Positions 23,169 to 34,700 of a DNA stretch of 64,000 nucleotides are shown piece by piece. The notes beneath the pieces are model-generated. The model was not told the DNA's origin. It worked only from the letters and a program-made list of their open reading frames with translations, and ran no database searches. This DNA comes from Ulva prolifera (Eukaryota > Chlorophyta > Ulvophyceae > Ulvales > Ulvaceae). Where the stretch lies: NCBI GenBank assembly GCA_023078555.1, contig CM041201.1, positions 4,409,713-4,473,712 of the forward strand. The letters are read 5' to 3'. The position numbers and the translations under genes are program-made. How positions within the stretch are numbered: position 1 is the stretch's first letter; every line of letters begins with the position of its first letter.

Positions 23169-24752
23169 AGGGGGGTCGGCACTCAGGCCTCATGCACGTC
23201 CAATTGAACCGCGAGCACCTCAGAGCGCTCCAGAACAAAAGGAAAAGTCCTATAGACTCGCAATAACCTTCTGAATCGATTGTATGTAGTGTGGGCGAAA
23301 CAGGTGAAAACGCCCAGCGAAACCGGGATTTTTGGACCAAAAAGCCCGTTTTGCCCAGCGACGCCTCAGATGGCCTCAAACGGTGCCCAGCGTATGCCCA
23401 TCGTGCTCAGTGGGCAGAGAGCACTCGAAAAACACCATAATATGTTGCCCTGATGTTCATATGGCTGCCACCTCGACTTGTGTCACCGTGCGGTGTTCGC
23501 GTCCGACCAGCGTCATGGCGGGCGTCCATACTACCGGGAAACATCCCATCGATTACCATGATTTCGACTAGCTTACCGGACTATTGGCACATATGCAGCT
23601 GTCTTGTGTGGTGATCAAAGAGCAGGTGGGCGACGTGCTCCTTGCAGAGATACTCAAAACATCGCAGCAGCTCCAGTGTTGTGAACTTCATCTGAAGATG
23701 GCATTGTTGTGAGACTACCCACGCTTTGGTGCCTGCCCATACGGTACTGAGTGAACCTTCGGGTCAGTCAGTGTGGCATGCTACACTGCATAGCAGTGCA
23801 CCTTTGCACCTTAAGATCGAAGGGACAGCAGCACCACCGACCAGACATGTTCTTCAAAAGCGATCAGAATACAAATTTGAAATTTACATGCCTATCATCA
23901 GCATGGTCTGCAAGCAAACACCATTCTACAGAATGGAAGGCTTGCGTAGGCACGTCATTGTTCGCCTGAATCCACACCATCATGCAGTAGATCCACGCAC
24001 AGTGTTACCAGAGATAGTCTGCCATGGTCCTTAAGACTCTGCCATGGTCCTGATCTGGTCCTGATGCCTGATCTGTTGACGAAGGCGATACACTGATTTC
24101 CAGTGGTACAGAGTCACACATGTACGCAACCAGGTCATCACAAATACGCTGGATGGAAGGACAAGTATCACACATGCTATCAGGACATGGCAATCTGATG
24201 TGCTGTAGAACCTGTGCTTGGCTCTGTTGTGATCAACTGTTGACAACGCCCAGCGCTGTGGAGTACAAATTGCAGCAGCCAAGCTGCCCCCCAGCCACAT
24301 CGGGCAAGCAACAGTCTCGCCAGACCCGGAAAGCCATGTCAACTATCTCCGGTAATTATTCTGTGCGTAATAGCTCCTAACGACGCGGTCGATGGTGTCC
24401 AAGGGAAGCAAACATGGCAAAGCATGTACTAGTACCGCCCGCAGCAACACATAGACCATTTATAACGCATCAGGATGCATTACAGGCATATAAGGGTGTT
24501 CTGAGGCCATTGGGCATGCTTCCGGTCCCGCTGGGCGCGTTCTCGCGCTCGCTGGGCACAATGGGGCTTTTCGCCCAGCCATGCACACGGATTTCGGGCC
24601 AAAGGTCCATTTCGCCCAGCGAGTTTAACAAAAGATACAGCAGCATTCAGAAGGTTATTGTGAGTCTATAGACGTTCCCAGCGATGTCTCGAGCGTTCTG
24701 AGCTGCTCGCGGTTCAATTGGACGTGCATGAGGCCTGAGTGCCGACCCCCCT
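23169..24752. mobile_element. Non-autonomous TIR DNA transposon, 1584 bp, 8-bp target duplication
   Basis: The two ends are long imperfect inverted repeats: the outer 19 bases AGGGGGGTCGGCACTCAGG match exactly, and the match runs on for about 50 bases before weakening, with further inverted similarity to about 110 bases (AATAACCTTCTGAAT on both arms). Flanking 8-bp copies AACGGCAT lie at 23161-23168 and 24753-24760. Inside the ends, GCCCAGCG recurs several times on each arm, like the subterminal repeats that hAT-type transposases bind. An 8-bp duplication fits hAT, P or Zisupton-like families; the terminal bases do not settle which. No transposase frame was seen. Confidence 0.85.
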
Positions 24753-25669
24753 AACGGCATGCTGCCAAGGCAGTTATGTTTCGCGTTAAAACGGACCCAG
24801 CAGCATGCCCGCAGCCCCCTATCGCACCCAGACCACCACGCTGCCAGCCTGCCAAGTCCGGTGGCCAAACTCAGGCCTGAAACTCGCATGTGCCATCATG
24901 CACCACACAGCCTCAAACTTGACACAAGTACCACTCTATGTCTCAATATTGTTACTGCATAGTTTCAGCCGCATCGAGCGTCTATGAGTGATCTCGCCAC
25001 TGGTAGCTGTAGGCCCCGCTCGCCAGCGTGGGGGTGCCCGTGCAACCTGTCTCTCCACAAGCTTGTGCTGGTGATGACACAGCATAGATTAGTTTGATTC
25101 GCTGCTACACCTGATGCTTTTTGTACGCGACGTAAATGGTCGATGGTGTGGTGATCGCCAGGCAACACCGTTGCTGCACCGCTGCCGCTCACTGAACGTC
25201 CCAAGGACGCCAGTATGTACAAAACTTCCTGTGTATGGCTAATCTGGTCCTGCAAGTGGCATCGCTGCATCTGTACTTCAGCACGTAGATTCCATCGTTC
25301 ATATTTGGAGTATGCAGTTCCAGCTGAGTGCAGAGCAAAAGCAATGCAGTTGCCTCCGATCTGCATTCGGTGAGAAAATCTCCAGCTCATCCTATCATGC
25401 AATAGAAATTCATGATATCCTCCAGTGGTGGAGGTCCATCCAGAACTGTTTCTGCCTGATCGGTGCCCAGCCTATCATTGCGGGCTGCAGTTTGTATATT
25501 AGTTTACAGAATATACTTACATTTGCGTAGACTTCTTTGGCTTGATGCAATGGATGTGCTGCGACGACTGTTTCAAGAAGAACTCAGCAGAACTCAGCAA
25601 CCCGCTTGCACACACCAGCTGACATGCACCGTCTACAAAGCTACAGGAGCAGCTGTTTTATAATTTCGA

Positions 25670-26866
25670 ATGGACAAAGAGTGCAGCTGCTGTCCTTCAG
25701 CCGGATCAGGAGGCACTGGTGCTGAGCAATGCAGTTCAGCTCTAGAGAGCCCAGAATCATGTACCGCCTGTCCATTCTTGCTTCCATCAATAGAGGCCCA
25801 AGCTTTTCTGCACATGACAAGGACTGCGACGACTAACCTGCAGCTTCAGCTGCACATTGAGTGCAGTATGTTGGTATATGCCTGTGCCGGCACGCAGATC
25901 GGCACATCTGCGGCACTCATACAGCACACCCAAGGTCACCGTTCTAGAACTGGAGATCACACAGCTCTGAAATCTGAATATGTGGATGCACCTATCTCAA
26001 GGACTATGGATGCCAATATTCAGTTACAGCTGCTGCACATTGCGTGCATGGAGATGGTCTGCGCTTGTGCTGGCACACAATACGGCAAATTTACGGCACT
26101 CGCACAGCACACCCCAGCTCACCACTGTGGAACTGGAGGTCGCACAGCTCTGAAATTTGAATATGTTGATGCACCTGTCTCAAGGAGTATGGCTGCCAAT
26201 ATTCAGCTGCAGCTGCTGCACATTGCGTGCATGGAGATGGTCTGCGCTTGTGCTGGCACACAATACGGCAAATTTACGGCACTCGCACAGCACACCCCAG
26301 CTCACCACTGTGGAAATGGAGGTCGCACAGCTCTGAAATTTGAATACGTTGATGCACCTGTCTCAAGGAGTATGGCTGCCAATATTCAGCTGCAGCTGCT
26401 GCACATCGCGTGCATGGAGATGGTCTGCGCTTGTGCTGGCACACAATACGGCAAATTTACGGCACTCGCACAGCACACCCCAGCTCACTGCTCTGGAACT
26501 GGAGATCACACATCTCTGACATTTGAATATGTAGATGCACCTGTATCAAGGAGTGTGGCTGCCAATATTCAGCTGCAGCTGCTGCACATTGCGTGCATGT
26601 TGATGAGCCGTGCTTGTGCTGTGCGCACCAGACTCTCGCACAGCACACCCGTGTTGGCATGTACTCATTCCATTGCAGAGGTTACATACTCCGGTACCTT
26701 TGCATGTACATTAAGACCCAGCTCAAGTATCAATGGTGGGCGTGTTGCACTTGCTCTGCTGATGACTGCCAGTTTGTTGCAGAGGCATGTTCTTGCTCTG
26801 CAACGATGTCTGAGCGATGATCGAATTGGACCTCTTGTTTTGGTGGTTTTGTCGAGCTATGTGTAG
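25670..26866 (+). CDS. Hypothetical 398-residue protein of 61-residue tandem repeats, inside a transposon
   Basis: An open frame starting ATGGACAAAGAG at 25670 and ending at 26866. Its middle is about five tandem copies of a 183-bp unit, equal to 61 codons, so the frame stays open through every copy. Unit starts fall at about 25823, 26006, 26189, 26372 and 26555. The translated unit includes LLHIACMEMVCACAGTQYG, FTALAQHTPAHHC and FEYVDAPVSRSMAANIQLQ, and is rich in Cys and His. I know no family with this unit and see no catalytic motif. The inner copies are nearly identical and the outer ones diverged, as in a recently expanded minisatellite. It may be a real element-encoded protein or an accidental open frame. 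Confidence 0.35.
   Translation: MDKECSCCPSAGSGGTGAEQCSSALESPESCTACPFLLPSIEAQAFLHMTRTATTNLQLQLHIECSMLVYACAGTQIGTSAALIQHTQGHRSRTGDHTALKSEYVDAPISRTMDANIQLQLLHIACMEMVCACAGTQYGKFTALAQHTPAHHCGTGGRTALKFEYVDAPVSRSMAANIQLQLLHIACMEMVCACAGTQYGKFTALAQHTPAHHCGNGGRTALKFEYVDAPVSRSMAANIQLQLLHIACMEMVCACAGTQYGKFTALAQHTPAHCSGTGDHTSLTFEYVDAPVSRSVAANIQLQLLHIACMLMSRACAVRTRLSHSTPVLACTHSIAEVTYSGTFACTLRPSSSINGGRVALALLMTASLLQRHVLALQRCLSDDRIGPLVLVVLSSYV
25780..26690 (+). repeat. Tandem repeat array, 183-bp unit, about 5 copies
   Basis: The period is exact: the ATGGCTGCCAATATTCAG-type block begins at 26006, 26189, 26372 and 26555, each 183 bp apart, with an older diverged copy at about 25823. The array lies inside the 3026-bp inverted-repeat element. 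Confidence 0.9.
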
Positions 26867-27179
26867 CGAGGTGCAGCTGTATGCAGCGAGGTGGATAGGC
26901 AGCTATGTTTGCAATGTTTCTGCAGATCTGCAGCCCTTGATGTGGAGCAGTTATGTTAAGACAGCGTGCTGGCACGGTCTTTCGCGATCAGTACATTAAT
27001 TCCCGCAACGAGGCAGCGATGAATCCATTGAAACAAGTGCAATCAAGCGTGGGGACCAATGCTGCTGCAGCAGTTGGGCTGTAAGGCACACACCGCCTGT
27101 ACGGCAACTGTGGTGGTGTTCCGTTTGGCAACAAGATATCCCGTGTTCCTGATCCACGCTTACAGCTACAGTTTCGGAC

Positions 27180-27475
27180 AGATATCGGCTGCAGCCTCCT
27201 TCGCATGTGTGTTCAAAGACGGGCTGCGATCCTTCACCCACACGACATGCACGTTTTTGTAGGACCTGTGTGCGCACGCAGCGCGGCATTGACATGGCAT
27301 CCATGAGCACCGCTGTAAGGCACCTGTTGGAAGCTTTCATGTAGCCGGCAATGCGACGGTACGGTTTCTTGCGCGTTGCTTGCGCTCTGAAGAAGCCGTA
27401 TTCGACACGAGGATACAGATGCTGTACGTCAGACACAGCACGTTTCTATAATATAATTCGTATGGCACAGCAGCT
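27180..27475 (+). repeat. Dispersed repeat, copy 2 (related to 7539-7835)
   Basis: Sits just inside the right inverted repeat of the 3026-bp element and resembles 7539-7835 over about 300 bp in the same orientation. Homology ends near the CTATAATATAATTCG block. Confidence 0.6.
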
Positions 27476-27803
27476 AGTCAAATGAAGCCATACTGTGTCA
27501 TCACAGGCACAGAATTTGCGAGAGAACGGTGGCACGGACACAATCACGCTGGGCCGACAGCTACCAGAGCCGAGGTCACGCAGAGGTGTTCGATGCAGCT
27601 GAAAATGAGTAGACATAATCTGCAGATATAGAGTGGTACTTGTGTCAAGTTTGAGGCTGTGTGGTGCATGATGGCACATGCGAGTTTGAGGCTGGAGTTT
27701 GGCCACCGGAGTTGGCAGGCTGGCAGCCTGGTGGTTTGGGTGCGATTGGGGGCTGCTGGCAGGCTGCTGGGCCCCTTTCGACGCGAAACATAACTGGCCA
27801 AGG

Positions 27804-28297
27804 TGGTGTCTTTGAAAGTCTGGGATGTAAACCCGTAGACGTCAGCGAGTTATGACGCGGTTCATCGTGTACCTATAGATTTGTGAATGCTGAAGCGCTA
27901 TCGAATGGCGTAGGCTGGCCAACTGCAGCGCGAGTACGCGTGCATGCGCGATGCAGAGCAGGCCATTCCGCGGATCCGCCGATATGCTGATGGATGAACG
28001 CGAGGTCACGTTTACGACAATGATGTGTGATTAAGTTGAATAGCCTGGTCGAAGGTGCGATGCGCCTCCTGTTGCGCATCGCGCAGCAAGTTTTCGATCG
28101 AGGTTTCTGATGAACCTCCGCTACATGGCGCCAAACCGATGGCAATACGCAATTGGTTTGTTGCAACATGACAATTCATGGTCGGTCGTGTCAAGGCTGC
28201 CAAAGATCCGCAGCACCCCGGTGCTGCGGAGAACGACATCGCCAGGGTCACAGGACGGAGACGATGTATTCCCGGGTGCAGAGCAAGTTAACTCGCG
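27804..28297. other. Spacer upstream of the next gene
   Basis: No feature recognised. It may hold the promoter of the gene starting at 28298. An inverted GCAGCACCCCGGTGCTGC (about 28210-28227) is a strong hairpin. Confidence 0.4.
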
Positions 28298-30326
28298 ATG
28301 GAGCCGGCCTGCCCAAGCGGCCACACGCCGTTCTGCAGGGATGGCGTTGGCTACAAGGAGCCTTCCGAGCGTACCACGGACGCACCTGCTGTCCCCCATG
28401 AGCCAATTAGAATCGACGATTCAAGTCGGCGTGTGAGGCTGCCAGGCTTCGTCCAACATCTGTCCACACAGTACCCTCCTGCTGGCATGTTCACTGTCCA
28501 CGAACTGGACTGGAAGTTCGTCGGGACAGGGAAGCAGATGGGACTGGTTGCAGCTTTCCCAAGACAGCGTCTGCATGATTTCCGGATCGGTGAATCACAT
28601 CGGGGGGGTTGCAAAATTCTCATTGGGTCGTACAAGGCCACAACAGAGAGTGTGCTTCTGAACGACCGGGGTCTCTGTGTCCTTGGGGCCCCCTCGTATG
28701 CTATGGGCAAGAAGCGCCAAGCCGAGTCCATGCCAGCTGCCCACAGCAGAGACAGCACCGTGGCGCGGTATGGCAGCACCCCGGACGCTCAGAGTAAGAA
28801 GAATTGTGCTTACTGCTGCTATGTCCGAGTCTATGCCAAGTGTGCGAACGTCGTGATTGTGAAGTTTCCGTGTTACGAAGGCGACACCCCGGAGACGTGC
28901 ATGACCATGAAGCATTGCACGCCGCACGGGGAGCCTGCACATGTCGGGGTGGAAGGCCACCAGCACCTCCGTCAGTGGTCCCCCGAGGCAACGAGCCTCA
29001 TCATATCCAGGTTGCACCTTCTGAAGAAGCCGGCAGTCATCATCCAAGGTGCATCCAGTGTAGCTTCGGTTGTGTTCCCGACGCTCCTAACTGGGCAGCA
29101 GGTGTAACCTGCAGGCCAGGGGGCACGATCGACAGTCACAAACACATGCTGCAGATGTGAAGAACGCCGTCCTGCAGTGGCTCGACGTCTCGCCAGACTG
29201 CTCTCCAGAGGAGACGCGACAGATGATAGCCGACTCACGTTTCGGAAAGGACTTCTACGTCACCAACTCCCGCATCCAGTACTTGCGCCGGAAGTACGTC
29301 GACACGTCAGGCGCATGCACGTCCGGTACCGTCGCCACTGCCTGCACGCAGGACGCGTCGTCTCTCGCAGCCGTCCCGACCGCATCCCGGCCGCCCATCG
29401 ATGAAGAGGCCCCTCAAAGCACGGCCGGCGCAGCGGAACAGTTCAAGCAGGATGTGCTGAGCGCTCTCGCGCAGGCTGGTCTCTCGGACGAGGCTGTGCG
29501 CGGCATGGACGCTGACGCACTGTGGAGCGGCACCATCTCCGCCCTGGATGCTGTCCAGCACGGCGGAGCCGGCACCGAGCTCGGGACCCGTCCAGGCGAT
29601 GTTGTGCTGCCATCTTCTGGGGATTCGCAGGGCCTGCTGAGCCGTGCACATGAACACCACGACGCAGCAGGTGCGGGTGCGGGTGTGTCTGCCAGTGACG
29701 ACCGGGCGCATGAGCTTCCTGGCCGCCCACTGGTGCATGTCATCGATGAGGGGCCAGGGACACTGAGCCATGCATGGACAAGCCTGGCACCTGATGAAAC
29801 AGACGAGACAGGAGGCAGCCGCGATCTGCAACACGATGGGCCGCACGGCAAGCGGGGCAGCCTGCAGGCGGAGGCAGACGTGCAGAAGCGAGCCAAGTTG
29901 TCTGATCCCGTGGATGCGGAGACGCTGCAGGTGCTGGCGCATCCGCAGCCAGGGGAGGAGGCCACTGCCCAGCTCCTGCAGGCCCGTGAGCCGTTGGCGC
30001 TGCATCACTGCCTGCAGCAGCTGGTGAAGTCTCTGGTGGCGGGACAGCAGAGGGAGGCACGGAGAGCCGATGAGCTGGCGGTGCTGATGCAGCACTGGCA
30101 GCAGCGGCAGCAGCTGTGGCTGCTACATCGGCAGTATTGTCAGCAGTGGCTGCAGCACAACGGGGATGTACAGCAGGGGGCTGTACATCAGGGGTATTTA
30201 CAGCAGGGAAATGTACAGCAGGGGGATGTACAGCAGCAGGATGTACAGCAGCAGGATGTGCAGCAGCTGACTGTTGACCAGATTGACCACCTGCTGCAGC
30301 TACAGGGGAACAGGCTCGCTGACTAG
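28298..30326 (+). CDS. Hypothetical protein, Cys/His module and Q-rich coiled tail, two exons
   Basis: Not recognised with certainty. Exons 28298-29048 and 29155-30326 join in phase (intron 29049-29154, AAG|GTGCAT...CTGCAG), giving about 640 residues. Residues about 160-215 hold CAYCCYVRVYAKC and then several Cys and His (KHCTPHGEPAHVG). Then come helix-like blocks either side of the splice (LIISRLHLLKKPAV, VKNAVLQWLDV, NSRIQYLRRKYVD). This layout resembles the zinc-binding, helical N termini of some plant and algal MULE/FAR1-type transposase-like proteins, but the resemblance is loose and there is no transposase core. The C terminus is Gln/His-rich with repeated GDVQQ units. Length, splicing and codon-like third positions support a real gene. 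Minus-strand frames here are shadows. Confidence 0.6.
30150..30270 (+). repeat. In-frame short tandem repeat coding for GDVQQ-type units
   Basis: Roughly eight degenerate 15-bp units of GGGGATGTACAGCAG type, in frame, encode the Gln-rich tail of the preceding hypothetical protein. Confidence 0.8.
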
Positions 30327-31737
30327 GCTGCACGTGTTCACCTTCCGCATCCATGCTGATGATTCAACGCTGCAACGCAAGTGACTGATCAGCGATTCTC
30401 AAGAGAGAGACATCAGCATGTGTGATTGAGTTGTGGTACAGCTACTTTCATAGAATTATATGACGTCTGAGCTATGTGGCATAAAGTATTTGTTGATGAA
30501 TGCGGCTACCTGATCTGAACTGCAAGTATGAGATTTGGTGCTCGTGCCATGTTCAGGACTATAAGGGATCGGCTACAGTGTGCTGTTGGTCATGTGGCAA
30601 CAGGCATTTGTCATCCTGGTTGCAGGACACAGCCTTTGCAGAGTGTGCTGCGATGTCAGTGGCAACAGGTCATCCTGGTTGCAGGACAGCCTGACAGTGT
30701 GCTGCGTGTGGAGTGGCAATTGGTGTTTTCATCCGTTCTGAAGGACACAACTTAGTTTAGCACAATGTGCTGTGTGATGGGTGGCAATAGGCGTTGTCAT
30801 CCTAGTTGGAGGTGGCGAGTGAACCCAGCCTTCCATGCATCATGTCCGTGTGAGCAACGTAGTTTACAAACACGAAGATGCTGTAAAGCGACCTTGTTGT
30901 GACGCAGAGGGACTAGCCACAGTACCAGGTACTTCCATGGTACACTGGACTGTGCATCTCATCATCATTGCGACCCACCTGATAGGTTGCATGTACATGT
31001 TGCATGCATTGGGATGATGCATTGCACCTGTCTGTAAAGTAAGGTAAATCTTAATTTACTGAGCCGTATCCTATTGGACATTGACAACTCCGAGTTAGTC
31101 TGTCGTCCTGCGTGGCCCCTGCAGGCCTACCTCTAGCCAAATAAATTGAGCACCGACGCGATAGCGATGAGTGAAGTGGTTGACATACGCAGTATAAATC
31201 AATCAATTTCCATTGTTAAGTGTGTCAAGTGCATTACTAACACTGTACCAACTTGTAGGCGTTCGATTCAAAAGTGATTATTGGTGTCCGCCATGTTGTG
31301 TTTGCAGGATGTCAGAGCTTTTGCGAGCAAGCCTTTTGTGGAACTACTGCTTGTGTTTTGCCACTTCGTGGACTGTGCTGTCTGGTCCCGTATCACCGTG
31401 CTGTTGCCCCCCAGGTTGCGCATGGTATCGTGCTCATCAAGACATTAGCCTGACCTGATGCCTGTGCGTCAGTGTACAAAGCTGAGCACATCAATGCAAA
31501 GCTGCTCAGAGCACCGGCATGTCGGGTTGTGGTACAGGAGAGGGGCATTTTACTGAGCGGAACATGTATGTGCAGAACATCGCAACCGCAACACTTCATC
31601 ACTGCTTGCCAACACCGCCATCATCCTGTTACCCCACAGATCCGCAGCGTCGATGTCATATGTCAGATGTCGGTGCACTACACCACGTCATGCCAGCTGA
31701 TCGCGATGCGAAACCCGTTCGTCCCGAAGAGGCGATC
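30327..31737. other. Intergenic stretch, no recognised gene
   Basis: Lies between two convergent genes. It contains a degenerate tandem repeat (30578-30815). Otherwise nothing recognised. Confidence 0.5.
30578..30815. repeat. Degenerate tandem repeat, about 4 copies of 50-70 bp
   Basis: Four consecutive blocks each begin near GTGTGCTG and carry GTGGCAA...GTCATCCTGGTTGCAGGACA with substitutions and small gaps. The copies decay toward the right. Confidence 0.7.
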
Positions 31738-34700
31738 TTAAGGAAGCTGGGTAGACACAGTGGGTGTCGGGATTGTGGGTGTGATGTACTGCAGATACTC
31801 TGGGACAGCGTCCTGCTCAAGAATTTGCATCTCCTCCTTTTGCACTTCTTTCAACGTCTCCCAATCTTCGCTTGGATGCGCGACGAGCGCACTCTCAATC
31901 AAGTTGAGCATCCAGTGCATGGCCTGTCTTCTATTCTCTTCCCTGGCTCTGTGCCTGTCACATGACAGGGTCAGAATCCCGGTGTGCTCGTTATACCTGT
32001 TGCCGACCACCTGCACGCAATGTGAACAGCATAAGCAGCCACAGGGCTGCTGCTGCTGATGTGTGCCGCAGCAGGGCATCATGTCACGGTGATGGCATGC
32101 GCTTGCAGGCTGCTCGAGCGCTGTGCACCAGCGGTCGGGCACCACAACACTGCATCTCACAGGGTCAGCATGACTAGCTGTGCATAGCTGCTGAGTGACT
32201 GAGCACGACGAAAGGCTGGCGGTGGTCTGGGTAGGCTGAGCCAGCGAGACTTTGCTGCTCGGGGCGTTTCAGTACTTGAGAGGTCAGAATTGACATGCTG
32301 CGACCCGATGGCAGGAATTAGCAATTTGCATATACGCCCCTCAGGGCACAGCACCCACGGAAAATCCCATGTGCACTGCTGGCGAGGGCGCCATAGTGGG
32401 GTTTGCTATACACCAGCAATTGAGCATCGCCCATGAAAATACACAGCGCCCTTTCGCAGCATCAAGCTACTGCAACAGGTTGTCAACCAGCGATGTGAGG
32501 GCCCAGGTATGCAGAACAAGCAGACCCGGGACATGGAAGCCTGCGATGGCGGGAGGCGCACCGCAAGGATATGCTGCAGGGCGTCCACCGACAGCCCGTA
32601 CCGCAGCTGCAGGTCGCGCACGTGCACATGCATCTTCACACGGCGGTTGCCAGGGTGGTACGGCTTCTCGCCCAGGTGCATCCACATCGTCTGTGTGAAC
32701 TGGAAGATCTCGGGGAACACCTCGCTGTCCTTCGACGCCTCCACGAGACCCCGCATCAGCTCTTCTGTCGCGGCCGGATGCCTCATCGCGCCGTCCTCCT
32801 GGAATGATAGACTGACAAATGAACCCCGCCCGGCGCTGAGCCCACAGCCACTAAGTCAGGCGTGCAGCCTGCCATGCCACATACAGACACACTCGCGCCA
32901 ACAAATTCCGGTCAACGTGCTCGCATGATCATACACATGGCATGCTGCCGCGTGAGCATCCGGCACAGCATGCAGCGCAAGAGGTACTGTTCCGCGTCAC
33001 GCATCCTGCTCTCGGCAGCACCACTCATGGGCACATGCTAGGGGGCACGTACTGTCACATACGACGGCAGGGTCTGCTTGTCTGAGAGTGGGCCAAAGGG
33101 GTGTGCCTCCACGATCGCCCGTTTGTCCGTCGCCACACCGTACCACGGCTGCACGGTGCGTTGGCCTGACAAAAAGTCTTCAAAGACATCCTGCGGCCGG
33201 CGGCCGTCCATGTCGCGCGTGCACAGGCGCTCCACGGTCCTCGTGACCTCCTGCTGCACCCACTCCCGCCAGGCATCTTCTGACATGCCGACCTCTTCCA
33301 GGAACTGTGGCAGCTGCGACCGCTCATAGCCGATGCCTCGAAGAATTGAATCCTCCTGCACGGCATCAGCAAGTACAGATGTGGCATGCACAGAGAGGCT
33401 GAGCCGCCTGCAGGGGAAACTGGTGAATGTATGTCGGCTGTGGAGACACAGCATGGTAGTGACGATTGCACTTGGCCATGTGTTCACAAAACGGGTCTTG
33501 GCTCTCCGGGCAACTCTGCACTGTTCACCAGTGGCCTGATGCGTCACAACGGAGCAGATATCTAGAAGCAATCCTTGTATATGTTGCAGTACAGCGTGTC
33601 AAATACACAGTGATACAACCACCCAAAAAAGACATATATGGCGGTCTGCTTGCGGGTCACAGCCACACCTGTTCTTCAAACGCAGCCTCAGAGATTGCTT
33701 TCGCTGCATCAGCATTCACCTCCTTGACGTCCTTTTCGTCCAGATCCGAGAAGTCTGGCTGTGTCCCCAGCTTTGCATATATTAATGCCTGCAGGGCTTG
33801 CCCATGCTGCTCCACTGCCGCTTTGGCCTCTTGCACTGCAGCATGCCTGGGCTTTGCTGCGCCACCAGTGTCAGCACTAGCGCTGTCTGGCGACTTTCCA
33901 TCAGCTGCAGCTGCAGTCGCTTCACTCTCCTGGGCCTCAACAGCATCCAGATTTTGTGCCTGCGTCTGCATGGCTACCCACACCGCCTGCCCCCATGAAG
34001 TCAGGTCTTCGGTGCCCACCGCACGTCCCGATTTTCGCTCGATGGTGCCATCTTCCTTCACCTCGTCATCCCAGAAACTACGGATCGCCCCTTTGTTGGC
34101 CTCTCCGGTGATAGCCGCTTCGAGGTCTTGTTCATACTCGAAGGGGAACATAGCTTCAGCTAGGTACCCCTGCAATCAGGAAGATGTCACCAAAGCAGTC
34201 ATGACCACCCATGGCCTTGCATCAGCAGGGCGTGCGAATGCTTGACTAGTCATGTGGCTCACCTTGTCATAGGTGGTGCTGTCGTCCTTGTTCATACGTT
34301 TTAGTTTGACGCCCTTTTTCTTCCAGTAAGCGCGAATCATCGTGGTTGGCCAAGGCATCTTGAGCATCTCTTGCTCTGCCATCGTGTCCAGCCGTTCGGC
34401 CTCCTCTGGGGATTTCTCTGGGCCATATTTCACCAAGTTGTCAACGCGGCGGTACACCTGATACCTGTCTGCATCTATTGCGGGCTTTCTCCCAGCAGAG
34501 ATCGCGTCTTCGATGTCTAGGGACACCTCCAGGTACAGACGGAGGTCGTCCGTCGTGATGCCAAACGCAGCATACTGGTCTCTGACAGCACCTTCTACTT
34601 GCAAATCGAGGTCAGACACCGGCCTGTCCGTAGCATCACTAGATTCTGCCGGCTGGGCCATTTCAATATATGCTTTCAGTTCGCTGGGCTGGATATAACC

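Larger units (their letters stand above)
24771..27796. mobile_element. TIR DNA-transposon-like element, 3026 bp, 7-bp target duplication
   Basis: The ends are inverted repeats: CAGTTATGTTTCGCG is exact at both, and imperfect similarity continues inward for about 300 bp (left about 24771-25090, right about 27475-27796), including CTCGCATGTGCCATCATGCA and TTGACACAAGTACCACTCTA on both arms. Flanking copies of GCCAAGG (24764-24770 and 27797-27803) form a 7-bp target duplication. Inside lies one long open frame (25670-26866) made largely of tandem repeats and not like any transposase I know. Family unassigned; the CAG start is hAT-like but 7 bp is one short of the usual duplication. Confidence 0.75.

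Noticed and set aside
23169-24752. Polinton-like element, because the ends begin AG
   Set aside because: The target duplication is 8 bp rather than 6, the unit is only 1.6 kb and no capsid or polymerase content is present.
29307-30354. Minus-strand frames of 262 and 204 residues
   Set aside because: Antisense to the Gln-rich exon of the 28.3-30.3 kb gene, whose splice join and frame are better supported.
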